61,686 bases of DNA from SLRI01 sp964576715 (GTDB lineage: Bacteria > Pseudomonadota > Alphaproteobacteria > Geminicoccales > Geminicoccaceae). Positions within the stretch are counted from its first letter, which is position 1. Every line of letters starts with the position of its first letter. The notes beneath the pieces are model-generated. The model made no database searches. It saw only the letters and a list, made by a program, of their open reading frames with translations, and was not told where the DNA came from. Position numbers and translations under genes: made by a program. The stretch lies in the NCBI GenBank assembly GCA_964576715.1, contig CAZNWE010000015.1:1-61686 (forward strand), given 5' to 3'. This document shows, piece by piece, positions 16,424 through 24,734 of the stretch.

Positions 16424-17416
16424 TCATCCCACCTGCCGAAGCAGCCGATCGATGACGTCGTCGACCCCGATCCCGTCGGCGCGCGCGGCGAAGGTCACGG
16501 CCATGCGGTGCCTAAGGACCGGGGCCGCGAGTGCCCGCAGATCGTCGAGCGACGGTGCCAGGCGCCCATCGAGCAACGCCCGGACCCGCGCGACCAGCAT
16601 CAGCGACTGGCTGGCGCGTGGTCCCGGGCCCCAGGCGACCTGCTCACGAACGCCGTTCACCGTGCTGATTTCCGGCCGGCCGGCCCGCACCAGGGCAAGG
16701 ATCGCCTCGACCAGACTTTCGCTGACCGGCAAGCGGCGGACCAGCGCCTGCATCGCCATCAGCGTGGCGCCGTCGATCACTTGCGCCGGTTGGGCCTCGC
16801 TGCCGGAGGTGGTGGCGATCATCATCTGCCGCTCGGCCTCGGCCTCCGGGTAGTCGATGTTGACCTGCATGAGGAACCGATCGAGTTGCGCCTCCGGCAG
16901 CGGGTAGGTGCCCTCCTGCTCGATCGGGTTTTGCGTGGCGAGGACGTGGAAGGGGGCGGGCAGCCGATGATCGTGGCCGGCCACGGTCACCTTTCGCTCC
17001 TGCATCGCCTGCAGCAGTGCTGCCTGGGTGCGCGGGCTCGCGCGGTTGATCTCATCAGCCATCAAGAGCTGGGTAAAGATCGGCCCCTCGATGAAGCGAA
17101 AATGCTGGCGGCCGCCGCTGTCCTCCTCGAGCACCTCGGAACCGATGATGTCACCGGGCATCAGGTCGGGGGTGAACTGCACGCGTTTCTCGGACAGCCC
17201 GAGCACCCGACCGAGGCTCTCGGCGAGCTTGGTCTTGGCGAGCCCTGGCACCCCCACAAGAAGCGTGTGGCCGCCCGCCAAGAGGGTGATCAGGACCTCC
17301 TCGACCACGGCCTCCTGGCCGAAGATCACCCGCGCGATCTCGGCCTTGATCTGCGCCAATTGCTCGATCGTCCGCTCGATCTCGCGCTCGAGGTCCCTAG
17401 TCGACGTCTCGCTCAA
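16424..17416 (-). CDS. MoxR family AAA+ ATPase
   Basis: The 330-residue protein has the MoxR layout: a Walker A region GVPGLAKTKLAE near residues 54-65 (the usual GKT is AKT, as is common in this family), PDLMPGDIIGSE near 83, Walker B LLMADEINRASPRTQAALLQAM near 118, sensor 1 LATQNPIEQEGTYPLPEAQLDRF near 158, and a C-terminal lid. MoxR proteins act as chaperones that insert cofactors or assemble complexes with VWA-domain partners. First gene of the four-gene minus-strand operon. Confidence 0.95.
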   Translation of the reverse strand: MSETSTRDLEREIERTIEQLAQIKAEIARVIFGQEAVVEEVLITLLAGGHTLLVGVPGLAKTKLAESLGRVLGLSEKRVQFTPDLMPGDIIGSEVLEEDSGGRQHFRFIEGPIFTQLLMADEINRASPRTQAALLQAMQERKVTVAGHDHRLPAPFHVLATQNPIEQEGTYPLPEAQLDRFLMQVNIDYPEAEAERQMMIATTSGSEAQPAQVIDGATLMAMQALVRRLPVSESLVEAILALVRAGRPEISTVNGVREQVAWGPGPRASQSLMLVARVRALLDGRLAPSLDDLRALAAPVLRHRMAVTFAARADGIGVDDVIDRLLRQVG

Positions 17417-17519
17417 ATCGACAGTCCTTCGCAGTCGCTCTGCGGCATCGGCAGGGCACCAACCCTACCGGCTGATCACACCACCCCGTTCGGCCGAGGG
17501 TGCGGCCTGGTCCCGCTTC

Positions 17520-17550
17520 GGTGTCAACTGGAAGTCGCGACGTTGACACC
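17520..17550. promoter_or_regulatory. Nine-base-pair inverted repeat in the moxR/DUF1285 divergent region
   Basis: GGTGTCAAC (17520-17528) and GTTGACACC (17542-17550) form a perfect inverted repeat separated by 13 bases, in the 264-bp gap between the two divergent operons. Each arm holds a TTGACA hexamer, one on each strand, which resembles -35 boxes facing outward, though no convincing -10 box is seen at the right distance. It may be an operator or part of back-to-back promoters. Confidence 0.45.
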
Positions 17551-17680
17551 CCAGTTGTTCGATAACTGCATGACGCTTGGACGAAGGCAAGAGGGCGATG
17601 CGGCGAAAAGGTCTGGCTGGGCGACCGGCAGCCGACCACGGGCAAGAAGTTGCGTGGTCGCGCGCGCAGGCGAGCGGCCG

Positions 17681-18232
17681 ATGAAGCGGCCGTTCGACGT
17701 CGGCGCGCGGCTGGCCGAACTCACCGTCGAGCCGGCGGCCGGCGGCCAGTTCACGATGCGGATCACTGCTGACGGCGAATGGCATTACCAGGGCTCGCGA
17801 ATTGCCAGGCCGGCTCTCGTCAAGCTGTTCGCGTCAGCACTTTATCGGGCGGCGGACTTTAGCTATTGGCTCGTCACGCCGGTCGAGGCTGGGCGCGTCG
17901 AGGTCGAAGATGTGCCGTTCACCATTGTCGAGTTCGCCATCGATGCGCCGGGTCCGGCGCAGCTCATTCGGCTGCGCACCAATCTCGACGATTGGTTGTC
18001 GCTCGATGCCGACCATCCGCTGGTGATGCGACCGCGGCCGCTGAACGACACGGCTGCGCCTTATGTCGTCGTGCGGCCCGCGACGGCAGGTTGCCTGCCG
18101 CTCGAGGGGCGGCTGCTGCGGCCGGTGTATTACCAGCTGGTCGAGCTCGCGACAGCCGACGCGGCGACCGGCAGCCTCGTGATCCAGAGCAATGGCGTGC
18201 AATTCAGCTTGGGGCGACTCGATCCGACGTGA
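17681..18232 (+). CDS. DUF1285 domain-containing protein
   Basis: The 183-residue soluble protein carries the family hallmarks: FTMRITADGEWHYQGSRIAR near residues 25-44 and LVKLFASALYRA near 47, and the expected C-terminal LQS/IQSNGVQFSLG end. Family members are conserved in proteobacteria and have a known fold but no firm function. I start it at the ATG at 17681. Its stop overlaps the GTG start of the NUDIX gene (GTGA), making this the first gene of a coupled run through cca. Confidence 0.88.
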   Translation: MKRPFDVGARLAELTVEPAAGGQFTMRITADGEWHYQGSRIARPALVKLFASALYRAADFSYWLVTPVEAGRVEVEDVPFTIVEFAIDAPGPAQLIRLRTNLDDWLSLDADHPLVMRPRPLNDTAAPYVVVRPATAGCLPLEGRLLRPVYYQLVELATADAATGSLVIQSNGVQFSLGRLDPT

Positions 18233-18852
18233 GTGTCAAGGCCAAGCAGAGCTGGGGGCTGGAGGCGCTGCGCGCGCGGTTGAATGATGCCGCGGCCGAG
18301 CCGCCACCCTGGTATCTCTCTGGTGACGAACCCCGGTCGCCGGAGCTTGCCGAGCGGCTCAGCCCGGCGGGCGTGCTCATCGCCCTGCTACAGCGCCCGG
18401 CTGGACCGACCGTCGTGCTCACCACCCGGGCGCCACATCTGACCGCGCATGGTGGGCAGATCAGCCTGCCCGGAGGGCGGATGGAGATCAGCGACGTCAG
18501 TGCCGCGACCGCGGCGCTGCGCGAGGCCGAGGAGGAGATCGGGCTTGCCGCCGAGCGCATCGAGGTGGTCGGCAGCCTCGGGCACTACGACACGGTCACC
18601 GGCTTTCGTGTGCACCCGATCGTCGGCTGGGTCGCAGAGCCACCGGCGGCGTGGCGTCCGGACCCTGCGGAGGTCGCCGATATCTTCGAGGTGCCGCTGG
18701 CCTTCGTCCTCGAACCTGCCAATCACCGTCGCGGTTCCTATGTACGACGAGGCGAGCGCCGGCATTTCTTCGTCTTGCCGTACGAGAAACGCTATATTTG
18801 GGGGGCGACGGCCGGCATCCTCGTCAACTTCGCCCGCACGCTCGCCGACTGA
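18229..18852 (+). CDS. CoA pyrophosphatase-like NUDIX hydrolase
   Basis: The 207-residue protein contains a NUDIX box at about 80-103 (GGRMEISD ... ALREAEEEIGL) preceded by GGQISLPGG. The UPF0035-type pattern, with Asp in place of the first box Glu and LPGGR directly before it, matches the NudL/CoA-pyrophosphatase group, which cleaves CoA to phosphopantetheine and adenosine 3',5'-bisphosphate. The start is GTG at 18229, overlapping the upstream stop by four bases. Substrate assignment rests on the family only. Confidence 0.85.
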   Translation: MSVKAKQSWGLEALRARLNDAAAEPPPWYLSGDEPRSPELAERLSPAGVLIALLQRPAGPTVVLTTRAPHLTAHGGQISLPGGRMEISDVSAATAALREAEEEIGLAAERIEVVGSLGHYDTVTGFRVHPIVGWVAEPPAAWRPDPAEVADIFEVPLAFVLEPANHRRGSYVRRGERRHFFVLPYEKRYIWGATAGILVNFARTLAD

Positions 18853-18902
18853 CCATCCGGCAGCGTCCCTGGCCGTTCAGCATAGGCGGACCTCGTCCCG
18901 AC

Positions 18903-19220
18903 ATGACGCGCATCCTGCTTTTCTACCTCCTGCCGTTCCTGCTGCCGTTCATCGGCTTCTTCACCTACCGGTTCCTGGTCACCCGTGGCCGAGCGCTGCT
19001 GCAGAACACCCCCTGGTTCGTCCTCAGCACCGCGGGGCTCGGCCTCGTCGTCGTCAGCCTCGTGTCTTTTGCCCTGATCGGCGGCTGGGAGAGTGGCGGC
19101 GACTACGTACCGCCGCGCCTCGAGAACGGCCGGATCGTCCCGGGCGAGGTGCGGGCCCCCGCCGCGACGTGGCCGAGCGAGCTCGCGCCGGACCAGCCGA
19201 CCAGCGATGATGACAGCTGA
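18903..19220 (+). CDS. DUF6111-like small membrane protein
   Basis: The 105-residue protein has two membrane helices (ILLFYLLPFLLPFIGFFTYRFLV and FVLSTAGLGLVVVSLVSFALIGG) and a C-terminal region with YVPPRLENGRIVPGEV. This PPRLE-G-IVPGE ending and the position between the NUDIX and cca genes match the small alphaproteobacterial DUF6111 proteins. Role unknown. Its 3' end overlaps the cca start by 14 bases. Confidence 0.75.
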   Translation: MTRILLFYLLPFLLPFIGFFTYRFLVTRGRALLQNTPWFVLSTAGLGLVVVSLVSFALIGGWESGGDYVPPRLENGRIVPGEVRAPAATWPSELAPDQPTSDDDS

Positions 19221-20451
19221 CGAGCGTCCGCTCGCCGCTGCCCGCTGGCTCACGGCGGCGCCGTCGCAGCGCGTGCTCGACGCGCTCGAGGCCGACGGCC
19301 ACGCCGTGCGTTTCGTCGGCGGCTGTGTGCGCGACACACTGCTCGAGCCGACGCTGGACATGGTCGACCTCGACATCGCTACGCCGGTAGCCCCCGAGCG
19401 CAATATTGAACTGTTGCGCCAGGCCGGCATTCGCACCGTTCCGACCGGCCTCGCGCACGGGACCATCACCGCGATCCTCGGCGGTCGCGACTTCGAGATC
19501 ACCACCCTGCGCCGCGATGTGAAAACCGACGGTCGGCGCGCGACGGTGGCCTTCACCGACTGCTTCCTGGCCGACGCGGCACGGCGCGACTTCACCATCA
19601 ACGCGATGAGTTGCGACCGGGCCGGCCGGCTGTTCGATCCGTTCGACGGTCGCACCGATCTGGTCCTCGGGCGCATCAGCTTTGTCGGCGAGCCGGTGGC
19701 CCGGATCCGCGAGGATTACTTGCGGATCCTCCGCTTCTTTCGCTTCTTCGCCCGCTTCGGCCGCGCGCGGCCGCCGACTGCGACCCTGACGGCGCTGCAC
19801 GCCGAACGGGCCGGCCTCGGCCGCTTGTCGGGCGAACGGCTGCGCGCCGAACTCTTGAAGCTGCTCGTCGGCCAGAACGTCGAGGCAGCCGTTGCCCTCA
19901 TGCAGGAGACCGGGGTCTGGCAGACCATCTTCGGCGCCGCGCCGGCTGGCCCGACCTTGCGGAAGCTTTTGGCCTTGGCGCCGGACGCGACGCCGATGCT
20001 GCGGCTGGCGAGCCTGCTCCGCGGCCGCGTCGCGGCCGAGTCGGTGGCCTCCCGCCTCAGGCTTTCCAATGACGAGCGCGCGTGCCTCGTCGACCTCGCC
20101 ACGGCAGAGCTGCCGCCGCTCGACCTGCCACCCCGGGTGCTGCGGCAATGCGCCTACCGGCTCGGCAAGCCGCGCCTGGTGCGGCGGCTCATGCTGGCCG
20201 CAGCGTCGAGCGAGGCCACCGACGCGGCCACCAGGGCGTGCGCTGCGCTCGCAACCGTGGGGGCGTTCGAGCCGCCGCGGCTGCCGGTTGGCGGCGACGA
20301 TCTCGCGGGCCTCGGTCTGCCACCCGGCCCAGCCATGGGGACCTGTCTGCGCCGGCTGGAAAAGATTTGGCTGGACAGCGATTTCACCGCCGGTCGGCAG
20401 CAGCTCCTGGACATTGCTGCGGCCGATCTGGCCGCCACGGGAGAAGGCTGA
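19207..20451 (+). CDS. cca: CCA tRNA nucleotidyltransferase
   Basis: The 414-residue protein is a class II nucleotidyltransferase. It has the GGCVRD motif near residue 38, the catalytic DLDIATP near 54 (DxD), the GLAHGTITAIL segment, RRDFTINAMSCD near 130, and LRILRFFRFFARF near 175. It adds or repairs the CCA end of tRNAs, although the tRNA genes in this window already encode CCA. The start overlaps DUF6111, and the stop overlaps the next gene (TGATG). Confidence 0.95.
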   Translation: MMTADERPLAAARWLTAAPSQRVLDALEADGHAVRFVGGCVRDTLLEPTLDMVDLDIATPVAPERNIELLRQAGIRTVPTGLAHGTITAILGGRDFEITTLRRDVKTDGRRATVAFTDCFLADAARRDFTINAMSCDRAGRLFDPFDGRTDLVLGRISFVGEPVARIREDYLRILRFFRFFARFGRARPPTATLTALHAERAGLGRLSGERLRAELLKLLVGQNVEAAVALMQETGVWQTIFGAAPAGPTLRKLLALAPDATPMLRLASLLRGRVAAESVASRLRLSNDERACLVDLATAELPPLDLPPRVLRQCAYRLGKPRLVRRLMLAAASSEATDAATRACAALATVGAFEPPRLPVGGDDLAGLGLPPGPAMGTCLRRLEKIWLDSDFTAGRQQLLDIAAADLAATGEG

Positions 20452-21407
20452 TGAGCCGACGGGTTGCCGTCATCGGGGCCGGGGTCGCTGGCAGCGTCTG
20501 CGCGCGCGGTCTGGCCGAGCGCGGCGTGCGCGTGACCGTCTTCGACAAGGGCCGCTCGATCGGCGGCAGACTGGCCCAGCATCGCCGTGACGGTGCCGTC
20601 TTCGATCACGGTGCCCAGTTCATCCGCCCGCGCGACCCGGTTCTCAAGAAGCTCCTCGAGGCCGGGATCGTGGCCGGCTCGGTCGCCCGCTGGCGCAGTG
20701 CCGAGATCGACGATCGACCGGTCTATGTCGGGCGGCCGTCAATGGCCACACCGCTCAAGCAGTTGCTCGTCGAGGTGCCGGTCAAGACCGATTGCCGCAT
20801 CGACCGGCTGGCCCGTACTGGCGAGGGCTGGTGGCTGGACGCGGCCGATGCGGCGCGGCATGGGCCGTTCGACGACATCGTCGTGGCAATCCCGGCACCT
20901 CAGGGCGCCGAGTTGCTGTCGACCGGAGTCGCTGTGCCCCCGGACTTCCTGGCGGCATTGCGTCGTGTGACGATGGCGCCCTGCTGGGCCCTGCTGCTGG
21001 CTTTTGATCCACCGCTCGACCTTGACGGCTTCGATGCGCGACAGCTGGCGGGTGGTCCCATCGCCTGGATCGCGCGTAACACGACCAAGCCCGGCCGCGA
21101 GGGACGCGACGCCTGGACCGCGCACGCTGCACCCGGTTGGTCGACCGCGCATCTCGAGGCGACACCGGCTGAAGTGACGACAAGCTTGTTCGAGGCGTTT
21201 CTTGAGGTCACCGGCATCGGCAGGGTCGAGCCGTGCTACAGTGCGGCGCATCGCTGGCGTTATGCGCTGGTGGTCGACCCGGTCGGCGAGCCGGCGCTGT
21301 ACGATCGCTCGAGCGCCATCGGCCTCTGCGGCGACTGGTGCCTCGATGGCAGGTTCGAGGCGGCTTTCCTGTCCGGCCGGGCGCTGGTCGAGCTGATGAT
21401 GCGCTGA
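20451..21407 (+). CDS. Renalase-like FAD-dependent oxidoreductase
   Basis: The 318-residue protein begins with a dinucleotide-binding fold (VAVIGAGVAGSVCARGL, residues 5-21), then VFDKGRSIGGRLAQHRR and FDHGAQFIRPRD, which is the renalase/amine-oxidase-like pattern. A second FAD-contact region lies near the C-terminus (AIGLCGDWCLDGRFEAAFLSG). It is coupled to cca by a one-base overlap and followed 9 bp later by the DCC protein. Bacterial relatives oxidise alpha-anomeric isomers of NAD(P)H; whether this one does is unknown. Confidence 0.83.
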   Translation: MSRRVAVIGAGVAGSVCARGLAERGVRVTVFDKGRSIGGRLAQHRRDGAVFDHGAQFIRPRDPVLKKLLEAGIVAGSVARWRSAEIDDRPVYVGRPSMATPLKQLLVEVPVKTDCRIDRLARTGEGWWLDAADAARHGPFDDIVVAIPAPQGAELLSTGVAVPPDFLAALRRVTMAPCWALLLAFDPPLDLDGFDARQLAGGPIAWIARNTTKPGREGRDAWTAHAAPGWSTAHLEATPAEVTTSLFEAFLEVTGIGRVEPCYSAAHRWRYALVVDPVGEPALYDRSSAIGLCGDWCLDGRFEAAFLSGRALVELMMR

Positions 21408-21416
21408 AGGACTATC

Positions 21417-21797
21417 ATGACGATTGAGACCCTGGACCGACCGGTTTGCTACTACAACGGTGCCTGCCCGGTTTGCCGCTTCGAGATCGAACACTACAAA
21501 GACGGGCCGGACGGCGATCGGGTGCGTTGGCTCGATCTCGCGGCCGAGCCCGAGGCCTTGGCCGGCTTCGGCATCGACCGGGCCGGAGCGCGGCGCCGGC
21601 TGCACGTGCTGGACGAAACCGGCCAGCTGCATGTCGGCATCGACGCCTTCATGCTGATCTGGCAACGGATGCCGCGTTACCGCTGGCTGAGCCGCATCGT
21701 GGGCGCCGGGCCGATCCGTCCGGTCGCCGCAGCGCTTTACGACCGCGTCTTGGCGCCACTGTTGTTCCACTGGAACAGGCTGAAGGGGCGTATCTAG
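21417..21797 (+). CDS. DCC family (DUF393) thiol-disulfide oxidoreductase-like protein
   Basis: The 126-residue protein carries the family motif in the form CYYNGACPVCRFEIEHYK (residues 10-27). The common motif is YDGxCxxC; here Asn replaces Asp, but the CPVC pair is intact. The later segment (LHVGIDAFMLIWQRMPRYRWLSRI) is also typical. DCC proteins are predicted thioredoxin-fold redox proteins. It follows the flavoprotein gene by 9 bp, which hints at a shared redox role. Confidence 0.85.
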   Translation: MTIETLDRPVCYYNGACPVCRFEIEHYKDGPDGDRVRWLDLAAEPEALAGFGIDRAGARRRLHVLDETGQLHVGIDAFMLIWQRMPRYRWLSRIVGAGPIRPVAAALYDRVLAPLLFHWNRLKGRI

Positions 21798-21824
21798 CCA
21801 GGCCCGGAATCCCTGCGGCTCGTC

Positions 21825-21853
21825 TTGCTTTTGTCGCAGAGCGCTTGTAGACC
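21825..21853 (+). promoter_or_regulatory. Candidate promoter for the rpsB operon
   Basis: TTGCTT (21825-21830), a 17-base spacer, and TAGACC (21848-21853) lie in the 166-bp gap before rpsB. The match to the sigma-70 consensus is partial, but the spacing and position fit the start of the ribosomal and lipid operon. Confidence 0.3.
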
Positions 21854-21963
21854 AGCGCGATCTCTCACGCGGATCATGCCGCGCGCTCTGGCGCGCACCG
21901 GTGTCCGGCGCCTGCCGGATTTGGATCCGCGGTGGCTCAACCGGATCAGGAACGACAGAACCG

Positions 21964-22824
21964 ATGACCTTCCCCACCTTCACCATGCGCCAGCTGCTCG
22001 AGGCCGGCGTGCATTTCGGCCATCAGACCCGCCGCTGGAATCCGGCGATGGAGCCGTACATCTTCGGCGTCCGCAATGGCGTGCACATCCTCGATCTGAC
22101 ACAGACCGTGCCACTCATGCACCGCGCTCTGGAGGCCGTCCGCGACGTCGTTGCCGGCGGCGGCCGTGTGCTGTTCGTCGGCACCAAGCGTCAGGCCCAG
22201 GAGCCGGTCGCCCGCGCCGCGCAGCGCTGCGGCCAGTATTTCGTCAACCACCGCTGGCTCGGCGGCATGTTGACCAATTGGCGGACGATCTCGAACTCGA
22301 TCCGTCGGCTGCGCGAGTTGGAGAGCCGGCTCGGCGAGCAGCAGAGCGGTCTGACCAAGAAGGAGTTGCTGCAGGTCAGCCGTGAGCGCGACAAGCTCGA
22401 GCAGGCGCTCGGCGGCATCAAGGAGATGGGTGGCCTGCCCGATCTCCTGTTCGTCATCGACACCAACAAGGAGTCGATTGCCGTCACCGAGGCCAAGAAG
22501 CTCGGCCTGCCGGTCGTGGCGATTCTCGACAGCAACTCCAGTCCGGCAGACATCCGTTATCCGGTCCCCGGCAATGACGATGCCAGCCGTGCGATCAACC
22601 TGTACTGCGATCTGATGGTGCAGGCCGTGCTCGACGGGTTGCAGGCGGAAATGACCGCGAGCGGCATCGACATGGGCGAGATCGAGCCCCTGGAGGCCGA
22701 GCCGGTCGAGGCGGGTGGCACCGAGGAAACGGCCGAGGGCGATGCTACGGAGGCTCCGGCTGCGGGTGACATGGGCGCGATCGAGCCGATCGAGACCCCT
22801 GCCGAGGAGCCGGCTCGCGTCTGA
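21964..22824 (+). CDS. rpsB: 30S ribosomal protein S2
   Basis: The 286-residue protein has all the S2 landmarks: MRQLLEAGVHFGHQTRRWNP near the N-terminus, IFGVRNGVHILDL, VGTKRQAQEPV, HRWLGGMLTNW near 99, and DLLFVIDTNKE. The C-terminal 60 residues form an acidic, Ala/Glu/Pro-rich tail, as is common in alphaproteobacterial S2. S2 binds late in 30S assembly near protein S1. The start at 21964 gives the usual MTFPTFTMRQLL form. First gene of the block. Confidence 0.97.
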   Translation: MTFPTFTMRQLLEAGVHFGHQTRRWNPAMEPYIFGVRNGVHILDLTQTVPLMHRALEAVRDVVAGGGRVLFVGTKRQAQEPVARAAQRCGQYFVNHRWLGGMLTNWRTISNSIRRLRELESRLGEQQSGLTKKELLQVSRERDKLEQALGGIKEMGGLPDLLFVIDTNKESIAVTEAKKLGLPVVAILDSNSSPADIRYPVPGNDDASRAINLYCDLMVQAVLDGLQAEMTASGIDMGEIEPLEAEPVEAGGTEETAEGDATEAPAAGDMGAIEPIETPAEEPARV

Positions 22825-22843
22825 CCAGGTGACAGCATGATCG

Positions 22844-22862
22844 CGGCGGCGCGGCGCCGCCG
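22844..22862 (+). promoter_or_regulatory. GC-rich hairpin between rpsB and tsf
   Basis: CGGCGGCGC-G-GCGCCGCCG is a perfect nine-base-pair inverted repeat, formally with a one-base loop, in the 60-bp spacer. It has no T run, so it is more likely an attenuation or RNA-processing element that sets the S2 to EF-Ts ratio than a full terminator. Confidence 0.45.
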
Positions 22863-22887
22863 ACAGTGAACCGACACGGAAGAGATG

Positions 22888-23811
22888 ATGGCTGAGATAA
22901 CGGCATCGATGGTGAAGGAGCTGCGCGAGCGGACCGGCGCCGGGATGATGGATTGCAAGAAGGCGCTGGGCGAAGCGGCCGGCGACTTGGAGGCGGCAGT
23001 CGACAGCCTGCGCAAGAAGGGCCTTGCCGCCGCGGCGAAGAAGGCTGGGCGCACCACCGCTGACGGTTTGATCGGCATGACGCTTGCCGCCCGCCAGGGG
23101 GCCGTCGTCGAGGTCAACTCGGAAACCGATTTCGTCGCGCGCAACGAGGCCTTCCAGACGCTGGTATCCCAGATCACCAGCCTGGCCATCGCTGCCAAGG
23201 GCGATCTCGAGGCGTTGAAGGCCGCGGTCATCCCGGCCACCGGCAAGACCGTCACCGATTCCATTGCCGATGCCATCGGGGTGATCGGCGAGAACATCAA
23301 TCTGCGTCGAACGGCCATGCTCGAGGTGGCGAGCGGCGCGGTCGCCGGCTATCTGCATCAGCAAGCCGCTCCCGGGCTCGGGCGGATGGGCGTACTGGTG
23401 GCGCTCGAATCGGCCGGCGCTGGTGAGGCGTTGGAGGCCTTCGGCAAGCAACTTGCCATGCACATTGCGGCGACCAACCCACAATCGGTCACAGTGGCCG
23501 ACCTCGACCCGCAACTGGTCGAGCGGGAGCGCAATATCTTCGCCGATCAGGCGCGCGCCTCGGGCAAGCCCGAGAGCATCATCGAGAAGATGGTCGAGGG
23601 GCGCCTGCGCAAGTTCTACGAGGAGAGCGTGCTGCTCGAGCAGACTTGGGTGATGGACACCGACAAGCGGGTCAAGGACGCGCTCGCCGAGGCCGCCAAG
23701 GCGGCCGGTGCCGAGGTGACCGTCAAAGAGTTCGTGCGCCTGGCACTCGGTGAAGGGATCGTCAAGGAGGGGAACGATCTGGCGGCCGAGGTCGCCAAGC
23801 TGACGGCTTGA
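22888..23811 (+). CDS. tsf: Elongation factor Ts
   Basis: The 307-residue protein starts MAEITASMVKELRERTGAGMMDCKKAL, the conserved EF-Ts N-terminus, and has the TDFVARNE core motif near 90. It is the guanine-nucleotide exchange factor for EF-Tu, whose gene begins at the far right edge of this window. I prefer the second of two adjacent ATGs (22888) because it gives the canonical N-terminus and better spacing from GGAAGAG. The 176-bp stretch after it has no clear signal. Confidence 0.97.
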   Translation: MAEITASMVKELRERTGAGMMDCKKALGEAAGDLEAAVDSLRKKGLAAAAKKAGRTTADGLIGMTLAARQGAVVEVNSETDFVARNEAFQTLVSQITSLAIAAKGDLEALKAAVIPATGKTVTDSIADAIGVIGENINLRRTAMLEVASGAVAGYLHQQAAPGLGRMGVLVALESAGAGEALEAFGKQLAMHIAATNPQSVTVADLDPQLVERERNIFADQARASGKPESIIEKMVEGRLRKFYEESVLLEQTWVMDTDKRVKDALAEAAKAAGAEVTVKEFVRLALGEGIVKEGNDLAAEVAKLTA

Positions 23812-23987
23812 CCAGACGACGATGGTCGCCGATTCCACCTGCTACGCGGTGCTGCGGGGCAGCTCGGTCGACCACCCGAGCGAGGGCTGGTGGCTGAGCA
23901 GTTCTGCCTGGCGACGCTGCTGGCCGGCCGGTGGTGCGCGACAGGGGCGACGATGACGCAGCGGGGTGACCAGGGGGTGGTCGGGCG

Positions 23988-24734
23988 ATGAGCGAAGTGC
24001 TGACGGCGCAGCCGCGCTATCGCCGCGTTCTCTTGAAAATGTCCGGCGAGGCGCTGCTCGGGGACCAAAGCTTCGGCCACGACAGCAAGGTGCTCCGCCA
24101 ACTGGCAGTCGAGGTCAGCGCTGCCCACGACATCGGTGTCGAGCTTTGTCTCGTCATCGGCGGTGGCAACATCATTCGCGGTGCCGCCCTCGCCGGCGCT
24201 GGGGTCGAGCGCGCCAGCGCCGACTACATGGGCATGCTGGGGACGGTCATCAACGCGCTCGCCGTGCAGAGCGTCATCGAGCAATCGGGTCTGCCGACCC
24301 GGGTGATGTCGGCGATACCCATGGCAGCGGTTTGCGAACCCTATATTCGCCGCCGGGCGATTCGCCATCTCGAGAAGGGGCGCGTGGTGATCTTCGCCGC
24401 CGGCACCGGCAACCCCTTCTTCACCACCGACACCGCGGCGGCCCTGCGTGCCACCGAGATGAATTGTGATGCGATCTTGAAGGCCACCCAGGTCGACGGT
24501 GTGTATGATGCCGACCCGAAGAAGGATCCCGGTGCCAAGCGGTTCGACCGGCTGAGCTATCTCGAAGTCCTCGCCAAGGATTTGCGCGTGATGGACGCTT
24601 CGGCCATCTCGCTCGCCCGCGAGAGCGCCATTCCGATCTTGGTGTTCGCGGTCCAGGCTCCCGGTGCCCTGGCCCGCGTGCTGCGCGGTGAGGGCACCTT
24701 CACCATCATCACCGGCGAGGCGGCTGCGGCATGA
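23988..24734 (+). CDS. pyrH: UMP kinase
   Basis: The 248-residue protein has the bacterial UMP kinase pattern: RVLLKMSGEALLGD near residue 13, IGGGNIIRG near 55, DYMGMLGTVINALA, AAGTGNPFFTTDTAA near 140, and KATQVDGVYDADP near 165. It phosphorylates UMP to UDP and is hexameric in the family. Its end overlaps frr by four bases (ATGA). Confidence 0.97.
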   Translation: MSEVLTAQPRYRRVLLKMSGEALLGDQSFGHDSKVLRQLAVEVSAAHDIGVELCLVIGGGNIIRGAALAGAGVERASADYMGMLGTVINALAVQSVIEQSGLPTRVMSAIPMAAVCEPYIRRRAIRHLEKGRVVIFAAGTGNPFFTTDTAAALRATEMNCDAILKATQVDGVYDADPKKDPGAKRFDRLSYLEVLAKDLRVMDASAISLARESAIPILVFAVQAPGALARVLRGEGTFTIITGEAAAA

